64,000 nucleotides of DNA from NCBI GenBank assembly GCA_050949415.1, contig JBMNFR010000001.1:62001-126000 (forward strand), given 5' to 3'. This document shows positions 8,705 through 16,485 of the stretch, piece after piece. The first letter of the stretch is position 1. Every line of letters starts with the position of its first letter. Below the pieces are notes generated by a model, which searched no databases, was not told the DNA's origin, and saw nothing but the letters and a program-made list of their open reading frames with translations. The translations under genes were made by a program, and so were the position numbers. The DNA is from JAAZKI01 sp012799905 (GTDB lineage Bacteria > Verrucomicrobiota > Lentisphaeria > Oligosphaerales > Oligosphaeraceae).

Positions 8705-9724
8705 TCAAAGGGACCAGTTTTGTATTGTTTGCTTGATCGTCGGGCTGTTGGATTTTGCGATAAGCTCGGGTGCGATGTCCCGCCGTTGCCGGGCTGAAAG
8801 TTGTTGCCCGAGCGCGGCGGCGGCGTTGCGCTTGATCACTGTCGTTCCGGCGTGGTTAAGCGCCGTATTCTTGATGATTCTTGCGAGTTCTGCAGTCGGG
8901 ATGTTGAGGATTTGCATGGGGTCGACTCGGAGCGGGGCTTGGCTTATTGCGCTTGGGCATGCTGCGGTGCATTTCCCGCATCCGAAGAGAGTTGTTCCGA
9001 GCAGTTTTTGCTGGTTCCAGTCCAGTGGCCCCCTCAGTTCATTTGCGATGTAGGCTCTGCATCGTCTGACCCTGAATGGTGAATTGGGCTGGAAGGCTTT
9101 TGTTGGGCAAGCGATTGCGCATCGTCCGCAGTTAGGGCAATTTTCAGGAGCTTGTTTGATGCGTTGCGGCAGGTCCAGGCTTGTGAACATCACTGCGATG
9201 TGCGCTGAACAGCCGAGTTCCTGGTCGTAGAGGAGGGAGTTCAAGGCATTCGAGCCAAGCCCTGCGCAGAGTGCAAGGGCTTTTTCGGGGACTGGTCCTG
9301 TGTCGACATTCGGGTCGAATTGCGCTTCGCCGCATTGGTTGACCAGAGTTGTCTTGAGGTCTTCAAGGAGATTCAATCCAGTTGTATGGTAGTCTTCATT
9401 GAGCGCATATGGTGCGATTTCGGCGTATGGTTCACCGGGTTTTGGAGCTGGGAGATTCATTAGGGGCGATTGGATTTTCCGTGGCTGGAATGTAGCGACG
9501 ATGATTGATTTCACCCAAGGTCTTTGGAAGCATGGGTCGATCAGGAGATCCCGTCGCTGGTCGATGTAGTTGATTGCGCCTTGGTTGACGTTGAGCCAAG
9601 CGTCGAGTTCGGTTTCCAATCGTGTTGTCCTGATTCTTTCAGGTTTAAGGCATGCGATCTTGTGGAAGCCTGAGTTGGATTGGATTTCATTCCAATCAAG
9701 GCAATTTACGGTCTTCTCGGTCAT
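8705..9724 (-). CDS. QueG-like double [4Fe-4S] protein (epoxyqueuosine reductase family)
   Basis: 339 residues. Two ferredoxin-type clusters are visible: CPNCGRCAIACPTKAF and the CGKCTAACP segment, separated by about 45 residues with an RRC, the pattern of QueG, the last enzyme of queuosine synthesis. The C-terminus has a short HEAT-like helical part (NTALNHAGTTVIKRNAAAALG). It is shorter and more diverged than typical QueG, so another corrinoid-dependent reductase-like role is possible. The start at 9724 overlaps the MFS stop in ATGA; a longer open frame upstream is only the MFS gene in another frame. Confidence 0.72.
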   Translation of the reverse strand: MTEKTVNCLDWNEIQSNSGFHKIACLKPERIRTTRLETELDAWLNVNQGAINYIDQRRDLLIDPCFQRPWVKSIIVATFQPRKIQSPLMNLPAPKPGEPYAEIAPYALNEDYHTTGLNLLEDLKTTLVNQCGEAQFDPNVDTGPVPEKALALCAGLGSNALNSLLYDQELGCSAHIAVMFTSLDLPQRIKQAPENCPNCGRCAIACPTKAFQPNSPFRVRRCRAYIANELRGPLDWNQQKLLGTTLFGCGKCTAACPSAISQAPLRVDPMQILNIPTAELARIIKNTALNHAGTTVIKRNAAAALGQQLSARQRRDIAPELIAKSNSPTIKQTIQNWSL

Positions 9725-10905
9725 TGTTTCGTACGGAGCGTTGTGGAGCAGAGTATTAAGCCGATCGCCGAGACGGAAGCGAATGCGAATGGGCATACCA
9801 TCAGCAGCGACTTGAGATTGATGTTGAAGGATTGGATTGCGGCTCCAATCGCCGTTGAGGCAGCCGTGGTCAGGACTCCTGCGCCAATGATCACGAATGA
9901 GAGGAACATTCCGAACCATTTTGGGTTGAGTTTGGCGAGGATCGCCAGGAAAGCCGGGTATTCGCAAGCCCAAAGGAGTGCGCCTGCGAGGTAGCAGTAT
10001 GCAGTTGCGCGTCCACCGATGGTCAGTGCGGCGACCATGAGGACGCATCCTGCGGCTCCGGGGAGGACAAGGAAAGTCCGTTGGAGTGTGTTTTCGGGCA
10101 GGATTGCCAAAATTGACCTGGAGATGACGTATGCGAGAGAGTAGAGAGCGAGGATGTGTCCTGGCTTGAGGGCGCCGAGGTTTTCGTTTTCCCAAACACG
10201 AGGGAGCCAGAGCATCAGCAGGTTGTCAGCCGTCGCATGCAGGATCATTGCCGCCAGGCATAGGTACATCGGAAGCGAAGGCTTGGTGTCGATGCTTTCG
10301 GCATCTGGTTTTGAGCTTGGGCCTATGGGGGCGTAATGTTTTCGTTTTGCGATGAGCGCAAGCGCGAGCAGGGTTGCGGAGAGCAGGATCGAGATGATGA
10401 CCTGCGGGACGTGGAAGGCAATAGGGAAGGGGATTCTGGGCGAACTGACGAGGATTTCCGCGATGTTCGAGAATGCGGCTGAGAAGCAACTGATGACGAC
10501 CATGGTGAGCGTCAGAACTCGCCTCCGCGCATTGGGGAAGAGGGTGACGAGCGCACTTTGTGCGATGACGCTCATGCTTTGCCAGAGCGCTCCGCAGCAG
10601 GCAAGTCCGATGAGGAGCGGGACGAACGTTCGCGTAAAGTACAGGGTCAGATAGGTCAAGGCGAGTCCGGCGATCGGGAACCATGCCAATTCGTTGTTTT
10701 TTTGACGTCTGGTCATCCAGCCTGCAATCAGCGATCCGACGGCACCAGGTATTAGCGCAATGCTCATCAGCAGACCGTATTGGGCTTCAGTCAGTTGGAG
10801 GTAGTCCTTGAGTGTGCTTCTGAAAACTGGAAGCGTCGTGGTTGCATAGCAGCCCAATGCGCAGGCCAGCATGAGCAGCGAGGCGGTAATGTGGTGTCTC
10901 TTCAT
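9721..10905 (-). CDS. Major facilitator superfamily transporter
   Basis: 394 residues with about 12 hydrophobic segments spaced evenly, and the loop motif GSLIAGWMTRRQ between helices 2 and 3, typical of MFS permeases. Substrate not deducible. Translationally coupled (ATGA overlap) to the QueG-like gene, which could hint at a queuosine-precursor or unrelated substrate. No clear ribosome site before ATG. Confidence 0.82.
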   Translation of the reverse strand: MKRHHITASLLMLACALGCYATTTLPVFRSTLKDYLQLTEAQYGLLMSIALIPGAVGSLIAGWMTRRQKNNELAWFPIAGLALTYLTLYFTRTFVPLLIGLACCGALWQSMSVIAQSALVTLFPNARRRVLTLTMVVISCFSAAFSNIAEILVSSPRIPFPIAFHVPQVIISILLSATLLALALIAKRKHYAPIGPSSKPDAESIDTKPSLPMYLCLAAMILHATADNLLMLWLPRVWENENLGALKPGHILALYSLAYVISRSILAILPENTLQRTFLVLPGAAGCVLMVAALTIGGRATAYCYLAGALLWACEYPAFLAILAKLNPKWFGMFLSFVIIGAGVLTTAASTAIGAAIQSFNINLKSLLMVCPFAFASVSAIGLILCSTTLRTKQ

Positions 10906-10928
10906 TGATTTTTGGGCGGAATTGAAAC

Positions 10929-10963
10929 AGGCTGGCGTCGCCTGCGAGAGGCGACGCCAGCCT
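10929..10963 (-). terminator. 15-bp perfect stem-loop, terminator of the Gfo/Idh/MocA gene
   Basis: Perfect inverted repeat, arms AGGCTGGCGTCGCCT (10929-10943) and its complement (10949-10963), loop GCGAG. It lies between the stop of the oxidoreductase gene and the start of the MFS gene, both on the minus strand; only a weak T-rich tail follows. Confidence 0.75.
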
Positions 10964-10990
10964 GGGTTTTAGGTTAGGTTAGAAAGGCTG

Positions 10991-12055
10991 TCAGTATGCG
11001 AGGTCATCCAAAGTATGTCCGCAGGCTTTGAGGATGTCTTCGCAATAGACCTTTTTGCCGCCGAGTCTTGCGGAGATGAGCAGGGCTTCCGTGAGGAGTG
11101 CGACTCTTGTTCCGAAGATGAACGGGACTTGGTTCTTGGTGCCTTTTTTCTTGAGTAGCTTGACGAAGTTGTCGCAGGGCGAGACAGGGTATGCCTTTGG
11201 TCTTGCGAGTGCTTCTTCGTAGTACTTGTTTTCGGCCTTGTCGTAGTGGATCAGGCTGTCGCCGCGGAAGGTGATCGTTCCCTTTTCGCCGACGATTCGT
11301 ACGTCATCGACGAATCCGCCTGGTATGTCGGAGAGGATGATCATTCGTCCGCAGATGTTGTTGGTCAGTTCGACATGGAACATTCCATTTGCTTCCACGT
11401 CAAGTTTTCTTGTGTGGTAGTAATTGTCGATGAATCCTTCGGCTGCGACCGGGAGTTCCCCGAGCATCCACAGGATAATGTCTTGGTAGTGCGAGCCCGA
11501 GTCGTTGATTTGTCCGCCGCCGGAGAATTCCGGCATGCCTCTCCAGTTTGGCCCGCTCCAATCCTGCGCCATGTAGACAAAAAAGTTGGTGACTTTTCCG
11601 ATGACTCCCTTTTGGATCATTTCGCGCGCCTTGATGTACTTGAGTTCATAGTGGCGTTGGTAGTGGATGATTCCGACCTTCTTTTGCTTGTCGCAGAGCC
11701 TTGTGATTTCCAAGGCGTTTTTCGCTCCGCAGACCATCGGCTTTTCGATGATGACGTGCTTTCCTTTTTGGAGAGCGTACTTGACATGGTCGTAGTGCGG
11801 GATGTGGGGGGTGAAGATGCCGACTGCATCGAGGTCGTTTTCATCGATGAGTTTTTTGTAGTCTTCCGGTCCTGTGTATCTGACGAAGTCATCGTATCCG
11901 ATGACCTTGGCCAGGTTGTCGAGTCTTGGGGGATTGATATCGACAGCTGCCACGACCTTGAGTCCGAGTTCATGAGCTGCGAGCTGGCGAATGCGGTCTG
12001 TGCCTGCGCCACCACAACCGATGGCACCAAAACGAATCGGGGCGGAATTAGCCAT
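10991..12055 (-). CDS. Gfo/Idh/MocA-family NAD(P)-dependent oxidoreductase
   Basis: 354 residues. N-terminal Rossmann fold with IGCGGAG and the family motif EKPMVCGAK (Glu-Lys-Pro) near residue 100, followed by the alpha/beta C-terminal domain (GGGQINDSGSHYQDIILW). Members oxidise or reduce sugars, inositols and sugar derivatives; substrate unknown. ATG at 12055 has AGGAG 10 bases upstream; an out-of-frame ATG with a three-codon frame lies between. It diverges from the phosphohexomutase gene. Confidence 0.9.
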   Translation of the reverse strand: MANSAPIRFGAIGCGGAGTDRIRQLAAHELGLKVVAAVDINPPRLDNLAKVIGYDDFVRYTGPEDYKKLIDENDLDAVGIFTPHIPHYDHVKYALQKGKHVIIEKPMVCGAKNALEITRLCDKQKKVGIIHYQRHYELKYIKAREMIQKGVIGKVTNFFVYMAQDWSGPNWRGMPEFSGGGQINDSGSHYQDIILWMLGELPVAAEGFIDNYYHTRKLDVEANGMFHVELTNNICGRMIILSDIPGGFVDDVRIVGEKGTITFRGDSLIHYDKAENKYYEEALARPKAYPVSPCDNFVKLLKKKGTKNQVPFIFGTRVALLTEALLISARLGGKKVYCEDILKACGHTLDDLAY

Positions 12056-12098
12056 TTTGCATTGTACTCCTAATTGTGACCTTTGACCAGTTTTTTTG

Positions 12099-12113
12099 CC
12101 ATACGTTATGGCA
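12099..12113. promoter_or_regulatory. Inverted repeat GCCATA-CGT-TATGGC, possible operator
   Basis: Perfect 6-bp arms around a 3-bp centre in the AT-rich divergent region between the Gfo/Idh/MocA gene (start 12055) and the phosphohexomutase gene (start 12206). Position and symmetry suggest a regulator site; inferred only. Confidence 0.35.
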
Positions 12114-12205
12114 GAAATCCAATAGTTACATTATTTTAATAAGAATTTACAAGTTTGCCAATAATTACACGTTAATTTTATCTGCATTTGCGTATTTTAT
12201 TTTAG

Positions 12206-13747
12206 ATGAAGCGGAAAAGCCAAGAAATACGAGATTTAGCAAGGGGTTGTTTCAAGCGGGACGACCTGCGTGGATTGTGGCCAGAGGCGTTCAACTGCGA
12301 GGTCAGTCGTTTAGTTGGTCAGGCGATGTGCGAGCGTTTGCGCAGCATTGGCAACGATCCTGTACGGATTGTGCTTGGTCGCGATGCCCGGACCGGGTCG
12401 CTGGATTTGCAGACTGCGTTTGCCCGTGGAATTGAGGCTGCGGGTGGGAGTGCGGTATCGATCGGGTTGTGTTCGACGGAGCAGGTCTATTATTCATGCG
12501 GTCGCCATCTCGAGTTGTATTCTGGTGGCGCGATGATCACGGCGTCCCACAATCCACCTACGTACAATGGGGTGAAGATGCTTCATTCTGGGGCAGTTCC
12601 CTTCTCGCCCGAGGATTTGAGTTGGATACGTGAGCGCGTCTTGGAGTTGCTGGAACCGTTGGAGGATGTCAGTACGGGGGATCAGTTTGCGTCTCACATG
12701 CTGTCGTTGGCCGGGGCGGAGGGCTTTACCGTGCCTGCGGATGGGGTGAAGGTTGTTGTCTTGTGCGGGCATGGGGTTGGCGGCGTTGCGTACGCTCCGA
12801 TCGATCATCGGTTGTGTCAGTTGGGGATTGAGTCGATCGTCCTTGAGGGCGAACCTGACGGTAGTTTCCCGCATGGGGTTCCGAATCCTTTGTTGCCTAC
12901 TTTCAACAAACGACTTGGCGAGGCGGTTTTGCGGCACGGTGCGGATTTGGGAATTGGCTTTGATGGCGATGCGGATCGGGCTGGTTTTGTTGATCAGGAG
13001 GGTCGTGTCATTGAGGCGTCTCATATTTTGGCTCTTGTTGCTGGCAGGAAGTTGTCCACCAGTGTAGTTTCTCGTCCTGTTGTGATGCGCAACCTATGCA
13101 GTTCCCAGTTGTTGTGTCATATTTTTGATCAGGATAGCGGGGTTGAGTTGATTGACGCTCCGGTTGGTCACGCTCAAATCAAGCGGTTGATGCGTCACGA
13201 TCGGTTCAGCGACCGGGTCGTCTTTGCTGGCGAGCATTCGGGGCATTACTTCCATCCTGACTTTTACTCTTCGGATTCCGGGATCTTGACTGCATTGCAT
13301 ATGCTTGGATTGGTTTGCGAGTTGAAGTCGTCCGGGAGCAGCTTGTTTGAGGCGCTGTCGGATTGGCGCGAACGCTATCATTGGAGCGGGGAGCTGAATT
13401 TTGACATGCCTGATCGTGCTTCGTTGTTGGCTGCGATGAAGACGATATGCGGTCGCTATGAAGGCGCGATGGCGCGTGACGAGATAAGGATCGATCCAGA
13501 GTTGAGTTTGCTCCGTTGCCTTCGTTCGGTTTCGGGTAGCGAGTACGAACCAGGTTCGATGGCTGCCCCGGATCTGAAGCTGGTCTCTGAAGACGGGGCG
13601 AGTGGATGGTGGTTTGTCCTTCGTCCGTCGGGGAACGAGCCGAAGTTGCGTTTGAACGTGGAGACTTGGGGTGACGGAGTGTCGCTGGAGAAACGGACCC
13701 AGAAGTTGGTTTCGGAGTTGCTTGAATTGGGCGCAATACCTAGCTAA
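12206..13747 (+). CDS. Phosphomannomutase/phosphoglucomutase
   Basis: 513 residues, alpha-D-phosphohexomutase family, interconverting hexose 1- and 6-phosphates. All four motifs are present: phosphoserine loop TASHNPPTYNG (Ser114), metal loop GFDGDADR, sugar loop GEHSGHY, and phosphate loop RPSGNEPKLR. It probably opens a plus-strand operon with GH78, the YqfO-like protein and glutamine synthetase (gaps of 36, 26 and an overlap). No clear Shine-Dalgarno precedes the ATG. Confidence 0.94.
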   Translation: MKRKSQEIRDLARGCFKRDDLRGLWPEAFNCEVSRLVGQAMCERLRSIGNDPVRIVLGRDARTGSLDLQTAFARGIEAAGGSAVSIGLCSTEQVYYSCGRHLELYSGGAMITASHNPPTYNGVKMLHSGAVPFSPEDLSWIRERVLELLEPLEDVSTGDQFASHMLSLAGAEGFTVPADGVKVVVLCGHGVGGVAYAPIDHRLCQLGIESIVLEGEPDGSFPHGVPNPLLPTFNKRLGEAVLRHGADLGIGFDGDADRAGFVDQEGRVIEASHILALVAGRKLSTSVVSRPVVMRNLCSSQLLCHIFDQDSGVELIDAPVGHAQIKRLMRHDRFSDRVVFAGEHSGHYFHPDFYSSDSGILTALHMLGLVCELKSSGSSLFEALSDWRERYHWSGELNFDMPDRASLLAAMKTICGRYEGAMARDEIRIDPELSLLRCLRSVSGSEYEPGSMAAPDLKLVSEDGASGWWFVLRPSGNEPKLRLNVETWGDGVSLEKRTQKLVSELLELGAIPS

Positions 13748-13783
13748 AAGGGTTTTGTACATAAGAACGAAAGGAGATGTACA

Positions 13784-16141
13784 ATGAATGCATTGATGAT
13801 GGCGAGCTTGATTTGGCTTGGAGACATTGAGACGAAAGCGGATACATATTGGCGTTTCCGCCGCGAGTTCGATGTGGAAAAGCTCAGGAAGGAAATGGTG
13901 ATCTTGGAACTGGCATGTGCAGGCGACTATGAAGTCTACCTGAACGGAGTGCGGGTGCCGATGACGCAATTCCCGGATTTCCCGGACAAGAAGTCCTATG
14001 CATCCAAGGATGTGACCAAGTATTTGCGCGAGGGACGCAATTGCCTGGCGGTGTCAGTCCATCATATTGGACGAAGCTTTTTCACTCATTATGCCTGCGA
14101 TCCGGGCTTGATGGCGTCAATGTGGTATGATCGGACGCATTTGCTGGTCAGTGACAAGACGTGGAAGGGTAGCCAGGATCCCTGCTACACACAGGGAAAA
14201 GGCAACTTGCTGACGGTTCAGCTTGGATTTACGTTTGAGTATGATGCCCGCAAGGAAGACGACTGGAAATTGGTTGGATACGATGATTCGAAGTGGGCAA
14301 ATACGATTGAGTTGTCTCGTCCGACGGCGTCGGGGCACTGGGCGCGCCTGGAGCCTCGGCCAATCAAGGACTTGATGGAGACTGACGCCGGCGGCGTAAA
14401 GATGGTCTGGCAAGGCTGGCGAACGATGATTGACGGTGTTCCGTTCAATGGGTTCAGGTTCCTCCAAGATGCCTTTGAACCTCCCAGCAGTTACAAAGGT
14501 GAAGCGGCCCGTCGCAAGCCGATCTTGTACCCTGGCGGCGAAGTTTGGCGTTTCAAGCGTCCGTCGCAGGCGGGAATGGGGTTGAGTTGCATCTTGGATG
14601 TTGGCAAGGAATCGACGGGGTACGTGGAGATTGACGTTGAGGCGCCTGCGGGGACGTTGATCGAGCTTCATCATGGCGAGCATTTGGAAGATGGTCAGGT
14701 TCGATCGATCATTGGCAGCCGCTCTTTCATTGACAAGTACACCTGCCGTGAGGGGCGCAATCGGTTTGCGTATGCGCTGCGTCGCTATGGCGGTCGCTAT
14801 TTGCAGCTGGTTTTCAAGGATTACGGCGATGTTCTCCCTGGTCTTCGCTATGCAGGCTGGAACAATGTGACGTATCCTCTTCCGGAGGCGAGCGAGTTTG
14901 TGACCGAGGATCGTCTGTTGACCCGCGTTCGCGAGATGGCGCTCAACACGTTGGTTTGCTGCATGCACGACCACTACGAGGATTGTCCTTGGCGCGAACA
15001 ATCGTTGTACGCGTACGATTCGCGGAACCAGATGTTGTATGGATACTATATTTGGGGGAACTACGCATTTGCGCAGGCGTCGCTGGAATTGCTTGGGCGT
15101 TCGTACTTGGGCAATGGTTACCTGGAGATTTGTGCCCCTGCCCAATCGAGCATCACAATTCCGTCATTCACGCTGGTATGGATTCCGATGCTCTACGAGC
15201 ACTACATGTTCTCCGGAACGCTGGAGCAATACAAGCGCCAGGCGGATGTCGTTGACAAGATCTTGACGACGGCGTTGTCAAGGAAATCCAGCGTGCCTGG
15301 GTTATATGAGCCGGGAAACACGCCTGACATCTGGAATTTCTACGAATGGATTGGTCAATTGAGCAGGTCGCCGGAGTTTCCAGACTCCCTGTACAATATC
15401 TATCTGTACGAATCGCTGGGAGCGGGCGCGGAGCTGGCGGAAGCCAATGGGCAGGCAGAAAAGGCCGAGCAATGGAGGGCAGCCAGAGATGAGCTGGGAT
15501 CCGCCATCGAAAAGACGTTCTGGGACGAGAAGGCATCATGCTACGGCTTCCTGATGCCGGAAAAGCATCCTGACCAGGCGCACTACGAGCATGTCCAGGC
15601 AGTGATGCTATTCAACGAACTGGTACCTGAACGGAAACACGCCCAGTTCTTTAAGGTCTTGATGTCAAATACCTTGGTTCCAGCAACCTACAGCTCCTTG
15701 CCGTACTTGGTTCGTGCCATGATGAAGTATAGCCGCGAAACAAGGACCTTCGTGGATGAACGCCTAAGAAAGGAATTCGACCATTGGGCGCTGGAAGGAT
15801 TCACCTCGTTGCCGGAAACTCCCGCAGGACCAGATGACTTCAGCTGGGCAGGATCCTGCTGCCATGGATGGAGCGCCATCCCCGCATACTTTGCCAATGC
15901 AATTACCCTGGGAATCAGACCCCTGAAGCCGGGATTCGAAAAGTTCGAGGTCAAGCCATATCCAGGCATTTTGAAGCAAGCCTCAGGAAGTGTTCCGACC
16001 CCGTACGGACCGATCCACGTCGAATGGAAAAATCTCGTCGATGGTCTTCATGTTTGCGTTTCGCATCCGAAGGCGACCCGTCCGATGGTCAGGAATTTCC
16101 GTGAATTTTCAATGGCCAACATCGAATACATTAGCTATTAG
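13784..16141 (+). CDS. GH78-type alpha-L-rhamnosidase
   Basis: 785 residues. N-terminal beta-sandwich domains (residues 20-350) then an (alpha/alpha)6 barrel. The GH78 hallmark DCPWREQ with the expected general acid Glu405 is present, followed by EWIGQ and WAGSCCHGW, and a C-terminal beta domain. Releases terminal L-rhamnose from plant or bacterial polysaccharides. No convincing signal peptide, so probably cytoplasmic action on imported oligosaccharides. Ribosome site AAAGGAG ends 7 bases before ATG, with TGTACA in between. Substrate is inferred from the family. Confidence 0.88.
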   Translation: MNALMMASLIWLGDIETKADTYWRFRREFDVEKLRKEMVILELACAGDYEVYLNGVRVPMTQFPDFPDKKSYASKDVTKYLREGRNCLAVSVHHIGRSFFTHYACDPGLMASMWYDRTHLLVSDKTWKGSQDPCYTQGKGNLLTVQLGFTFEYDARKEDDWKLVGYDDSKWANTIELSRPTASGHWARLEPRPIKDLMETDAGGVKMVWQGWRTMIDGVPFNGFRFLQDAFEPPSSYKGEAARRKPILYPGGEVWRFKRPSQAGMGLSCILDVGKESTGYVEIDVEAPAGTLIELHHGEHLEDGQVRSIIGSRSFIDKYTCREGRNRFAYALRRYGGRYLQLVFKDYGDVLPGLRYAGWNNVTYPLPEASEFVTEDRLLTRVREMALNTLVCCMHDHYEDCPWREQSLYAYDSRNQMLYGYYIWGNYAFAQASLELLGRSYLGNGYLEICAPAQSSITIPSFTLVWIPMLYEHYMFSGTLEQYKRQADVVDKILTTALSRKSSVPGLYEPGNTPDIWNFYEWIGQLSRSPEFPDSLYNIYLYESLGAGAELAEANGQAEKAEQWRAARDELGSAIEKTFWDEKASCYGFLMPEKHPDQAHYEHVQAVMLFNELVPERKHAQFFKVLMSNTLVPATYSSLPYLVRAMMKYSRETRTFVDERLRKEFDHWALEGFTSLPETPAGPDDFSWAGSCCHGWSAIPAYFANAITLGIRPLKPGFEKFEVKPYPGILKQASGSVPTPYGPIHVEWKNLVDGLHVCVSHPKATRPMVRNFREFSMANIEYISY

Positions 16142-16167
16142 CAGACCTTGGGAAAGGAGGCAGCCTG

Positions 16168-16485
16168 GTGTACAAGCTATGTTTTTTCGTGCCGGTCACT
16201 GACACGGATCGCGTGCTGTCGGCGGTATTTGCCGCAGGCGGCGGGCGCATAGGGAATTACGATTGCTGCGCGTGGCGCGTGCGCGGGGTTGGTCAATTTC
16301 GTCCCTTGCCCGGGAGTCGTCCTGCACAAGGCGAGTGTGGTCGAATTGAGCGTGTTGATGAGGAGAAGGTTGAGTTGGTATGTTCGGATACAAGTCTTGC
16401 GGCTGTGTTGGCGGCATTGAAGTCGTCGCATCCGTATGAGACTCCCGCGTACGAGTATTGGCAAGTGAACGAAGGTGGTTTGTGA
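16168..16485 (+). CDS. Stand-alone YqfO/NIF3-insert domain protein (CutA/PII-like fold)
   Basis: 105 residues. Matches in motif order the small YqfO-family proteins related to the insert domain of NIF3 proteins: YKLCFFVP, AAGGGRIGNYDCC, GQFRPLPGSRPAQG, IERVDEEKVELVC and SSHPYETPAYEYW. The family fold resembles CutA1 and PII. Start GTG at 16168 follows AAAGGAGG with 7-base spacing. Its TGA overlaps the next ATG (TGATG), coupling it to glutamine synthetase. Biochemical function is unknown; a regulatory role for the neighbour is an inference. Confidence 0.88.
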   Translation: MYKLCFFVPVTDTDRVLSAVFAAGGGRIGNYDCCAWRVRGVGQFRPLPGSRPAQGECGRIERVDEEKVELVCSDTSLAAVLAALKSSHPYETPAYEYWQVNEGGL

